13,918 nucleotides of DNA from CAYVFC01 sp964450715 (GTDB taxonomy: Bacteria > Myxococcota_A > Polyangia > Polyangiales > JAFGIB01), in assembly GCA_964450715.1 (NCBI GenBank), contig CAYVFC010000185.1, positions 1 to 13,918 on the forward strand, written 5' to 3'. The translations under genes were made by a program, and so were the position numbers. Position 1 is the stretch's first letter. Every line of letters starts with the position of its first letter. Of the stretch, positions 5,382 through 11,658 are shown one piece after another. The notes beneath the pieces are model-generated. The model saw nothing but the letters and a program-made list of their open reading frames with translations. It ran no database searches and was not told where the DNA came from.

Positions 5382-8065
5382 TCAATCTCACCATCGACGG
5401 CCGCCCGGTATCGGTAGAAGAGGGAAAGACGGTGCTGCAGGCCTGCGGCGCCGCCGGCGTTTACGTCCCCACTCTCTGTCACAGCCCGGATCTGGTGCCC
5501 TACGGCGCCTGCCGTTTCTGCATCGTCAAAATCGAGGGCGTGCGCGGGCTTCCCACCTCCTGCACCACGCCCGCCGCCGAGGGTATGAAGGTCACCACCG
5601 AGGACGAGGAGCTCCGGCAGGTGCGGACCATGACGGCACAGCTGTTGCTGGCCGACCATCCGCAGGACTGCCTGACCTGCAGCAGCAACCAGAACTGCGG
5701 GCTGCAGAAGATCGCGCAGTACCTCGGCATTACAGAGCGTATCCTGCGTCCCATGGAGCGGGAGGTGCAGCCCGACGACAGCAACCCCTGCTACGCCATC
5801 GATCTGAACAAGTGCGTGCTCTGCGGCATCTGCGTGCGCACCTGCGACGAGGTGCAAGCCCTAGGCGCCATCGATCTGGTGCGGCGCGGCTACGCCACCG
5901 CGGTCAAGCCCTTCGGCGAGACCCCTATCCGCGAGTCGGTCTGCGAGTCGTGCGGCGAGTGCGTGGAGCGCTGCCCTACCGGCGCGCTTTCTCCGCGCGG
6001 CTTTCTCTCGCCCGGGCGCGAGGTCTCCTCGGTCTGCCCCTACTGCGGCACCGGCTGCCTCATCAAGCTGGGCACGCGTGGCGACCGTATCGTAAGCGCC
6101 CGCGGCGACCGCCGCTCGCCGGTGGCCAAGGGGAGGCTCTGCGTCAAGGGAAGGTTCGGCGCCTTCGAGTTCGTCAACCATCCGGACCGGGTGAAGACCC
6201 CGCTCATTCGCGAGGGCGACCGCTTCCGCGAGGCCGGCTGGGACGAGGCGCTCTCGCTGGTGGCCGGTCGGCTCGGCAAGATGCGCGGCGACGGCTTCGG
6301 AGGTCTGGCCTCGGCCAAGGTGAGCAACGAGGACGACTACGTCTTCCAGAAGTTCGTGCGCGCGGTCATGGGCACCAACAACGTCGACCACTGCGCGCGG
6401 CTCTGCCACGCCTCGACGGTAGCCGGGCTGGCGCTCTCCTTCGGCTCGGGGGCCATGACCAACACGGTGGGCGATCTGGGCGAGGCGGACGCCATCCTGA
6501 TCACCGGCTCGAACACTACCGAGAACCACCCCATCATCGGCCTCGAGATCCGCAAGGCGGTGGAGCGGGGCACGAAGCTCGTCATCTTCGATCCGCGCCG
6601 CATCTCGCTGACGCGCCGGGCGGCGGTCTGGGCGCGGCAGCTCTCGGGCACGGACGTGGCCTGGATCAACGGGCTCATGCACGTGATCCTGCGCGAGGGG
6701 CTGCACGACCGAGATTTTATCGCCGAGCGCACCGAGGGCTTCGAACAGGTCCGCGAGTTGGTCGCCGCCTATACGCCACAGCGGGTGGAACAGATCACCG
6801 GGATTGCGGCCGCCGATATCGAGCGCGCGGCTCGCATCTACGGCGAGGCTGAGCGCGCCGCCATCGTCTACTCCATGGGCATTACCCAGCACACCACCGG
6901 AGTCGACAACGTGCGCTCGCTGGCCAACCTGGCCATGCTCACCGGCAACATCGGGCGCCGCGGTACCGGGGTCAACCCGCTGCGCGGCCAGAACAACGTG
7001 CAGGGCGCCTGCGACATGGGCGCGCTGCCCAACGTCTTCCCCGGCTACCAGCAGGTGGCGGACGACAAGGCGCGGGCCAAGTTCGAGGCGGCCTGGGGCG
7101 TGGCGCTGCCGGACAAGCCGGGGCTGACGGTCACCCAGATGTTCCCGGTCGTGCTGGAGGGCAAGCTGCGCGCCATGTACATCATGGGCGAGAACCCCAT
7201 GGTCTCGGACGCCGACGTCTCGCACGTCGAGGAAGCGCTCGGCAAGCTCGACTTCCTGGTGGTGCAGGATCTATTCCTGACCGAGACCGCCCGCCTGGCG
7301 GACGTGGTATTGCCGGCCACCTCGTATGCCGAGCGGGACGGAACCTACACCAACACCGAGCGGCTGGTGCAGCTCACGCAGCCGGTCATTGCGCCGCTGG
7401 GCTCGGCGCGTCGCGACTGGGATATACTCTGCGAGGTATCCAGGCGGCTGGGATACGAAATGAAGTACGACGACACCGACGCGGTGTCCGACGAGATCCG
7501 CTCGCTCACGCCTTCCTATGCGGGTATCTCCTACAAACGGCTGCGGGCGGGCGAGAACCTGCACTGGCCCTGCCCGGACGAGGGCCATCCGGGAACGCCC
7601 ATCCTGCACGGCAAGCAGTTCACCCGCGGCAAGGGCGCCTTCCATCCGGTTGAGTACAAGCCCCCGGCCGAGAGCGCCGGCGGCGACTACCCGCTGACCC
7701 TGACCACCGGTCGCATCCTGCCGCACTTTCACACCAGCAGCATGACCGGCCGCTCGCGGGGCCTGCGGGGGCTGGAGCCCGAGTGCTTCGTGGAGATCAA
7801 CGACGCGGATGCGGCCAGGCTGAAGGTCAAGGACAGGGAGTACGTGCGCGTTTCCACCCGGCGAGGCGCGGTCAAGGCGCGCGCCCGTGTGGGCTCGAGG
7901 GTTCCCACGGGCACGCTCTTCATGCCCTTCCACTACGGGGAACAGCCGGCCAACCGGCTGACCAACCCGGCCTTTGATCCCATCGCCAAGATCCCCGAGT
8001 TCAAGGTCTGCGCCGCGCGGGTGGACAAGATCCGCGAGGGGCGCGGGGCAGAGAAGCGGACATAG
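5378..8065 (+). CDS. fdhA: Formate dehydrogenase catalytic subunit, Cys type, with NuoG-like Fe-S N-terminus
   Basis: An 895-residue Mo/W-bis-pyranopterin enzyme oxidising formate to CO2 (reversible in many relatives). Fe-S sites in order: [2Fe-2S] C34, C45, C48, C62; His-ligated [4Fe-4S] H94, C98, C101, C107; two ferredoxin-type clusters C146/149/152/156 and C189/192/195/199; the cofactor-proximal [4Fe-4S] C220, C223, C227, C255. The metal ligand is C343 followed by H344 (CARLCHASTVAG), encoded by TGC at 6404-6406, so it is not a selenocysteine enzyme. The signature VRGQNNVQGACDMG region appears as LRGQNNVQGACDMG with R536 as the substrate Arg. The molydopterin dinucleotide domain fills about 768-880. 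AAGGAGG lies 7 nt before the ATG, which overlaps the previous stop by 4 bp, so the subunits are translationally coupled. No Tat signal, hence cytoplasmic. No fdhD or fdhE maturation gene is in the window. Confidence 0.95.
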   Translation: MINLTIDGRPVSVEEGKTVLQACGAAGVYVPTLCHSPDLVPYGACRFCIVKIEGVRGLPTSCTTPAAEGMKVTTEDEELRQVRTMTAQLLLADHPQDCLTCSSNQNCGLQKIAQYLGITERILRPMEREVQPDDSNPCYAIDLNKCVLCGICVRTCDEVQALGAIDLVRRGYATAVKPFGETPIRESVCESCGECVERCPTGALSPRGFLSPGREVSSVCPYCGTGCLIKLGTRGDRIVSARGDRRSPVAKGRLCVKGRFGAFEFVNHPDRVKTPLIREGDRFREAGWDEALSLVAGRLGKMRGDGFGGLASAKVSNEDDYVFQKFVRAVMGTNNVDHCARLCHASTVAGLALSFGSGAMTNTVGDLGEADAILITGSNTTENHPIIGLEIRKAVERGTKLVIFDPRRISLTRRAAVWARQLSGTDVAWINGLMHVILREGLHDRDFIAERTEGFEQVRELVAAYTPQRVEQITGIAAADIERAARIYGEAERAAIVYSMGITQHTTGVDNVRSLANLAMLTGNIGRRGTGVNPLRGQNNVQGACDMGALPNVFPGYQQVADDKARAKFEAAWGVALPDKPGLTVTQMFPVVLEGKLRAMYIMGENPMVSDADVSHVEEALGKLDFLVVQDLFLTETARLADVVLPATSYAERDGTYTNTERLVQLTQPVIAPLGSARRDWDILCEVSRRLGYEMKYDDTDAVSDEIRSLTPSYAGISYKRLRAGENLHWPCPDEGHPGTPILHGKQFTRGKGAFHPVEYKPPAESAGGDYPLTLTTGRILPHFHTSSMTGRSRGLRGLEPECFVEINDADAARLKVKDREYVRVSTRRGAVKARARVGSRVPTGTLFMPFHYGEQPANRLTNPAFDPIAKIPEFKVCAARVDKIREGRGAEKRT

Positions 8066-8071
8066 ACCGGT

Positions 8072-8100
8072 TTTTTACTGCAATTACAGTCGCTTATAAC
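8072..8100 (+). promoter_or_regulatory. Candidate promoter with a palindromic operator upstream of the Rrf2 gene
   Basis: Directly after the fdhA stop comes a T-run (8071-8076), an imperfect 14-bp palindrome ACTGCAATTACAGT (8077-8090; 12 of 14 positions symmetric) and TATAAC at 8095-8100, which resembles a -10 box. A palindrome between -35 and -10 is the usual place for a repressor site, so autoregulation by the Rrf2 protein is possible. The -35 (about 8072-8077) is poor. Read by eye only. Confidence 0.35.
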
Positions 8101-8105
8101 AGGTG

Positions 8106-8137
8106 GAGATCGCGGCGTTCGCAGCGAGCCGCGGCTC
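8106..8137 (+). other. Hairpin in the Rrf2 leader
   Basis: CGCGGC (8111-8116) and GCCGCG (8128-8133) pair around an 11-nt loop, with GAG (8106-8108) and CTC (8135-8137) able to extend the stem across small bulges. It lies about 105 bases before the Rrf2 start. There is no following T-run, so it is not a standard terminator; it may be leader RNA structure or chance in GC-rich DNA. Confidence 0.3.
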
Positions 8138-8241
8138 CTGTCCTGGCCGGGTCGAAATCGGTCCCCAGCCGAGCAAAATCCGGACAAATACCCCTTGCCC
8201 TACAACTCCGATTGTATTAGTAGGAAAAAGAAGGTTCGAAG

Positions 8242-8757
8242 ATGAAGCTTTCCACCAGAGCGAGGTACGCGCTGAGACTGATGTTGGAGATCGCCAAGCA
8301 GTCGAAGGGAGACGCGCCCGTCAGCCTGGCCCAGGTGGCGAGGTCGGGCGAGCTGCCCAGGCGCTATCTCGAGCAACTGGTCATCGCCTTGAAAAGGGAC
8401 CGGCTGCTGCGCGGGGTCAGCGGCAAGGAGGGCGGATACTGCCTTACCCGGCTGCCTTCCGAAATCAAGGTCGGGGAGATCGTGGAGTCGGCGATCGGGC
8501 CGGTGAGCATCGTCGATTGCGTACGCGATCCCGGGCAGTGCCTAAAGTCGGACCTGTGTGAATGCCGGGTCATGTACTCACTGGTCAACCAGCGGATCAC
8601 CGAGGTCATGAACGAGTTCACGCTGGAGGACATGTTGGAGAATAGGTGGCGCGGGCTGAACGAGGAGCAATCCGCTGCGGTCTCGTCGGACCGCGGCCCT
8701 GGCAAGACGTCGCCGAAAAGACGGAACCGGAGCAAGGGCGTGACGGAAAAGCGGTAG
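8242..8757 (+). CDS. Rrf2-family transcriptional regulator with Fe-S type Cys cluster
   Basis: A 171-residue winged-helix regulator of the IscR/NsrR/RsrR family. It starts MKLSTRARYALRLM, the family's first helix, and continues with the recognition region SGELPRRYLEQLVIALK (35-51) and the wing VSGKEGGYCL (59-68). The cluster loop has C93-x6-C100-x5-C106-x-C108; IscR uses C-x5-C-x5-C, so an Fe-S cofactor is likely but the spacing is not that of IscR. The last 30 residues are a Lys/Arg/Ser-rich tail. The ATG at 8242 has AAGG 7 nt upstream. It lies 176 bp after fdhA and 40 bp before the histidine kinase, and probably forms a transcription unit with it. Likely role: sensing Fe-S, redox or NO state and controlling nearby redox genes (inference). 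Confidence 0.9.
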   Translation: MKLSTRARYALRLMLEIAKQSKGDAPVSLAQVARSGELPRRYLEQLVIALKRDRLLRGVSGKEGGYCLTRLPSEIKVGEIVESAIGPVSIVDCVRDPGQCLKSDLCECRVMYSLVNQRITEVMNEFTLEDMLENRWRGLNEEQSAAVSSDRGPGKTSPKRRNRSKGVTEKR

Positions 8758-8797
8758 ACGGAGGAGCCGGGCGCCGAGGAGGCAAAAGGGGCGGGCC

Positions 8798-10243
8798 ATG
8801 GAGCAACCGTACAAGCAATATTTCGAAGAGATTCCGTGTTACGTCACGGTCCAGGATCGGGATTTTCGCCTGGTCGAGGCCAACAGGCGATTCCGGGAGG
8901 ATTTCGGGCAGGTCGAGGGTCGCCACTGCTACCAGGTCTACAAGCGGCGACCGGAGCGATGCGAGGACTGTCCGGTGGACCGGACCTTCCAGGACGGCCA
9001 GTCGCACCGCAGCGAGGAGCAGGTCCGGACCCTCGACGGCAGAGAGGTTTCGGTGATCGTCTACACCTCTCCTATACGCAACGAGAACGGGGAGATCGAG
9101 GCGGTGCTGGAGATTTCCGCCGACATCACCGAGGTGAAGCGGCTGGAGCGGATGCTCAAGGAGAGCCGCGAGCGCTACCGGCTTCTCTTCGAGGAGGTAC
9201 CCTGTTTCATCTCCATACAGGACCCCGAGCTCAGGATAGTAGATGCAAATCGCAGCTTCAAGGAAAGCTTCGGCGATCATCCTGGCAGGCGGTGCTACGA
9301 GATCTACAAGCACCGCGAGGAGGAGTGCATGCAGTGCGCCGTGCGGCGCACCTTCGATGACGGAAAGGTGCATCAGAGCGAGGAGGTGGTCACCAGCCTC
9401 GACGGCAAGCAGCTGAATACCTTCGTCTACACCGCTCCCATACGGGCGGGGGACGGCACTATCAAGTCGGTGATGGAGATGAGCACCGACATCACCCCTA
9501 TCCGGCAGCTGCAGTCGCAGCTGGAGTCGATCGGGCTGCTCATCAGCTCGGTGTCGCACGGCATCAAGGGGTTGCTGAGCGGTCTGGACGGCGGGGTTTA
9601 TCTGGTCAACACCGGCCTCGCCAAGGGGAACCAGAAACGCGTCACCCAGGGCTGGGAGATGGTGCAGCGAAACGTCGAGCGCATCCGCAGCACGGTGATG
9701 AACATCCTCTATTACGCCAAGGAACGGAATCCTACCTACGAAACGATCTCTTCCTCGGCTCTGCTGGAGGAGGTCTACGGGTTGATCGAGTCCCGGGCGC
9801 GCGAGCATGGCGTGACCCTGAAGCGAGAGATGCAGGACGCGGCGGGCGATTTCCAGGCGGACTGTAGGGCGCTGCGTTCCTTGCTGGTCAACCTGGCGGA
9901 GAACTCGGTGGATGCCTGCCGGGTAGACAAGAAGAAGCAGACGCACGAGGTCACCTTGCGGGTTAGCGGCACTGCGGAGCACGTCGTGTTCGAGGTGAGC
10001 GACGACGGCATCGGTATGGACCGGGAGACGCGGGAGAAGGCCTTCAGCCTCTTCTTCTCCTCCAAGGGATCGGAGGGAACCGGGCTGGGTCTGTTCGTCG
10101 CCGACAAGATCGCCAGGGCGCACGGCGGGCGTATCGACATCGAATCGGCGTTGGACCGGGGAACGAAGTTTGTAGTGACCATACCGCGGTCCGGCGCCAG
10201 TCCGGATCGGCAGCAGGCCGCGGAGACGGCGGCAGTGGCGTAG
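8798..10243 (+). CDS. Soluble PAS-PAS sensor histidine kinase with duplicated four-Cys motif
   Basis: A 481-residue kinase with no membrane segment, so cytoplasmic. Two PAS domains (about 7-110 and 126-232) are diverged duplicates. Each carries four Cys with identical spacing: C14, C44, C55, C58 and C136, C166, C177, C180 (C-x29-C-x10-C-x2-C). The dimerisation/phosphoacceptor region holds SVSHGIKGLLSGLDGG with H254. The ATPase domain shows the N box NLAENSVDA (365-373), G1 DDGIGM (402-407), the F box FSLFFSSKG and G2 GTGLGLF (427-433). The four-Cys set suggests a metal, Fe-S or thiol redox sensor (inference). The ATG at 8798 has AAAGGGG 6 nt upstream. No response regulator lies in the window, so the partner is elsewhere or just unlinked. 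A hairpin with a T-run ends the gene. Confidence 0.93.
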   Translation: MEQPYKQYFEEIPCYVTVQDRDFRLVEANRRFREDFGQVEGRHCYQVYKRRPERCEDCPVDRTFQDGQSHRSEEQVRTLDGREVSVIVYTSPIRNENGEIEAVLEISADITEVKRLERMLKESRERYRLLFEEVPCFISIQDPELRIVDANRSFKESFGDHPGRRCYEIYKHREEECMQCAVRRTFDDGKVHQSEEVVTSLDGKQLNTFVYTAPIRAGDGTIKSVMEMSTDITPIRQLQSQLESIGLLISSVSHGIKGLLSGLDGGVYLVNTGLAKGNQKRVTQGWEMVQRNVERIRSTVMNILYYAKERNPTYETISSSALLEEVYGLIESRAREHGVTLKREMQDAAGDFQADCRALRSLLVNLAENSVDACRVDKKKQTHEVTLRVSGTAEHVVFEVSDDGIGMDRETREKAFSLFFSSKGSEGTGLGLFVADKIARAHGGRIDIESALDRGTKFVVTIPRSGASPDRQQAAETAAVA

Positions 10244-10248
10244 GGTAG

Positions 10249-10273
10249 GGGGCGGACGCAAGGCCCGCCTTTT
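10249..10273 (+). terminator. Probable intrinsic terminator of the Rrf2-histidine kinase unit
   Basis: GGCGGAC (10251-10257), GCAAG loop, GCCCGCC (10263-10269), then TTTT. One A-C mismatch interrupts the stem. It begins 7 nt after the kinase stop. Its core matches the hairpin at 395-415. Confidence 0.6.
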
Positions 10274-10295
10274 ACAGGTTTGAAGCGCGCCCGTA

Positions 10296-10318
10296 GGGGA
10301 GGGGCTTGCCCTCTCCCC
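10296..10318. repeat. GC-rich palindrome, partner of the preceding hairpin
   Basis: GGGGAGGGG (10296-10304), loop CTTGC, CCTCTCCCC (10310-10318), nine pairs with one G-T. A related shorter stem with the same GCTTGC centre occurs at 353-368, so both loci hold one hairpin of each kind. A C/T-rich run continues to about 10337. Confidence 0.6.
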
Positions 10319-10337
10319 CTCTCCCCCTCCCCCCTCC

Positions 10338-10428
10338 GGGTCACCGGAAGCGCGCGTCCGGGTCCCCGTTCGAGGTTTCACATACCACGGGTTCCGCGAA
10401 CGCTTCTGTCGCGCGCTTCCGGTGACCC
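10338..10428. repeat. Perfect 19-bp inverted repeat, 53-bp centre
   Basis: Arms GGGTCACCGGAAGCGCGCG (10338-10356) and its exact reverse complement (10410-10428). The centre (10357-10409) has no open frame or tRNA-like fold that I can support. Candidate small palindromic mobile element or structured RNA. Confidence 0.85.
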
Positions 10429-10501
10429 CGCGTACGACCATCCACGGCATCGGGAACGGTTAGGAGGCCGGTCGAAATAGATCGTCCAGGTTTCGGAGCG
10501 C

Positions 10502-10677
10502 GACGGCCCCGGATGCAAGGCGCGACGACGAGGAATACCGGGGGTATTCATAAATTCGGAGACTTTGTCGTCGGAAACGTACAACGCGGAGCGGACGCCA
10601 GTCCGCGGAGCTGTACGTTTCCGACGGCAATACGCAGGGCCCGCAGGGCCCGAGTACACGCAGCAGCCGGGGCCGTC
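10502..10677. repeat. Nested palindromic element (11-bp outer, 15-bp inner, 6-bp core arms)
   Basis: Outer arms GACGGCCCCGG (10502-10512) and CCGGGGCCGTC (10667-10677). Inside are a GAATACC-ggg-GGTATTC hairpin (10533-10549), 15-bp perfect arms CGTCGGAAACGTACA (10569-10583) and TGTACGTTTCCGACG (10612-10626), and a core GCGGAC-gcca-GTCCGC (10591-10606). GCAGGGCCC is tandemly repeated at 10634-10651. A 68-codon frame (10513-10719) crosses all of this, but its Arg/Ala-rich product mirrors the repeats and has no ribosome site, so I do not call it a gene. The pattern is that of a MITE- or REP-like element. Confidence 0.75.
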
Positions 10678-10727
10678 CCGCCCGAAAGATGGATGAGTTA
10701 TTTTGTCACGGACCCTTAGCATCGCCC

Positions 10728-10754
10728 GAGCGTAGCCGGGTGCTGGGTACGCTC
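10728..10754. repeat. Short inverted repeat GAGCGTA/TACGCTC
   Basis: Seven-bp arms at 10728-10734 and 10748-10754 around 13 nt. The decamer GAGCGTAGCC (10728-10737) recurs inverted at 10875-10884 inside the next palindrome, which links the two elements. Confidence 0.6.
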
Positions 10755-10788
10755 CACGAAAAGCCGAATCGGTTGCCGGGCTTCTCCC

Positions 10789-10817
10789 TTTCAAGTACCG
10801 TCTTTTCAAGTACCGTC
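10789..10817. repeat. 14-bp direct repeat, period 15
   Basis: TTTCAAGTACCGTC occurs at 10789-10802 and 10804-10817, separated by one base. It lies just upstream of the palindrome before the DsrE-family gene. Confidence 0.85.
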
Positions 10818-10837
10818 CGTACGCGTCAAACGTCCTA

Positions 10838-10922
10838 GAAGTGGTTTCAAAACCCCGAACGGAGCACTTTCGATGGCTACGCTCCGGCCGGAAGAAGCCG
10901 CGAGGGGTTTTGAAACCACTTC
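10838..10922. repeat. Perfect 19-bp inverted repeat in the leader of the DsrE-family gene
   Basis: Arms GAAGTGGTTTCAAAACCCC (10838-10856) and the exact reverse complement (10904-10922), with a 47-nt centre that holds its own stem CGGAGC (10860-10865)/GCTCCG (10881-10886). CCTAG (10834-10838) and CTAGG (10928-10932) could extend it past a bulge. It ends 9 bases before the GGGAGGAG ribosome site at 10931, so any transcript starting upstream would carry this large hairpin next to the start codon. Confidence 0.85.
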
Positions 10923-10945
10923 CGGAACTAGGGAGGAGAGAAGAG

Positions 10946-11299
10946 ATGCCCAAAATCGCGTTCGTCTGCACCAGTGCCGAAGGCAAAAGTATCTGGCCTA
11001 CCTTTACCCTCGCCGCAGCCGCCGCCGCTCTCGGCGACGAGGTGATCATCTACTTCACGCCCGGAGCGGTGCCCGCGCTCGAACCCGACATGCTGGAGGA
11101 GATGAGCGCCAAGGGTATGCCTGCCATGAAGGAGCTGGTGGACGGCATCAAGCAACTGGGCGGACGCTTCATGCTCTGCGAGCTGGCGATGGAGGCGCTG
11201 CACATCGAACGGGACGAGGTGCGCGAGGACCTGGAGATCGTGGGGGCGACGACCTTCATGTCCGAAACCAAGGATGCGTACCGGACCCTCACCTTCTGA
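10946..11299 (+). CDS. DsrE/DsrF-like small cytoplasmic protein
   Basis: A 117-residue protein of the DsrE/F-like (peroxiredoxin-like COG2044-type) fold: strand IAFVCTS, helix WPTFTLAAAAAALG, strand DEVIIYFTPGAV, a helical middle, then RFMLCELAMEAL with C78 at the position of the family's conserved Cys, and VGATTFM near the end. C8 is the only other Cys. Relatives bind or transfer sulfane sulfur, or are of unknown role; the exact activity cannot be read here. The start at 10946 is preceded by GGAGG (10932-10936) 9 nt upstream; the longer frame from 10841 would run through the inverted repeat and is rejected. It stands alone after the palindrome cluster. Confidence 0.85.
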   Translation: MPKIAFVCTSAEGKSIWPTFTLAAAAAALGDEVIIYFTPGAVPALEPDMLEEMSAKGMPAMKELVDGIKQLGGRFMLCELAMEALHIERDEVREDLEIVGATTFMSETKDAYRTLTF

Positions 11300-11339
11300 A
11301 TCGAAGTGAGGGCCGGGGGGGTAGAAAAAACGAGAGGCG

Positions 11340-11500
11340 TCACGCCGTTGCGGGCGCGGGTTGGCCGGCGGTGAGCGCGTTTTCCTTGATCTGACGGAAC
11401 TTGTCCCCTGCTCCCGGCCGACCAGCCAGCTTTCCCGCGCCATTTCGCGAGTTTCCGCCGTTGCACCCGGACGGCGAATTTCCATGATCGCCTTGTTCAT
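11340..11500 (-). pseudogene. Small minus-strand gene with an apparent one-base frameshift
   Basis: From ATG at 11500 the frame reads MNKAIMEIRR...ARESWLVGREQG with codon use like the neighbouring genes, then turns into Arg/Ser/Pro-rich sequence typical of a wrong frame. At the same place another frame begins to look coding, GDKFRQIKENALTAGQPAPATA, and ends in TGA at 11340-11342. The switch falls at a run of four C on the plus strand (11405-11408); one more base there would join both halves into one 53-residue protein. A weak GGCG/CGCC stem and a TTTTTT run follow the stop on the minus strand. An alternative start is ATG at 11485 with AAGG 5 nt upstream. I do not recognise the family. It may be a sequencing error, a recent pseudogene or, least likely, a recoded gene. 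Confidence 0.4.
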
Positions 11501-11658
11501 ATCTCCCTGTCCCCGGTTTTTGGGGTGACCGATCACCCGACTGACACCACCGTTATTGGCCGTTTGCGGAAGGAGTCGCGTTAAGAATCGAACAGGCCCG
11601 CGGTCCGGATAAAATCGGTTCGCCAGCCGGCGCTTTATGAACTAAAGTGCATCGCACG
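11501..11658. promoter_or_regulatory. Intergenic leader of the Ser/Thr kinase gene
   Basis: Contains a hairpin or operator-like palindrome GGGTGA-ccga-TCACCC (11523-11538) and a TAAAAT box at 11610-11615 that could be a -10 for the kinase gene, without a convincing -35. No gene seen on either strand apart from the possible upstream start of the broken small gene. Confidence 0.25.

Noticed and set aside
6404..6406. Selenocysteine at the FDH active site
   Set aside because: The codon is TGC (Cys), not TGA.
5861..7225. Minus-strand 454-codon frame
   Set aside because: Antisense to fdhA over its catalytic core; no recognisable motif.
8032..8076. Intrinsic terminator after fdhA (CCGCG/CGCGG stem and T-run)
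   Set aside because: The stem lies inside the coding region and is 24 bases from the T-run, too far to act as one unit.
10357..10409. tRNA-like GTTCGAG segment
   Set aside because: No T-arm, anticodon arm or acceptor stem could be completed around it on either strand.
8618..10450. Minus-strand 610-codon frame
   Set aside because: It lies antisense to the histidine kinase, which has all expected motifs; the product is Leu/Arg/Pro/His-rich with no domain.
10513..10719. 68-residue protein across the palindrome cluster
   Set aside because: The frame spans nested inverted repeats, lacks a ribosome site and its sequence reflects the repeats.
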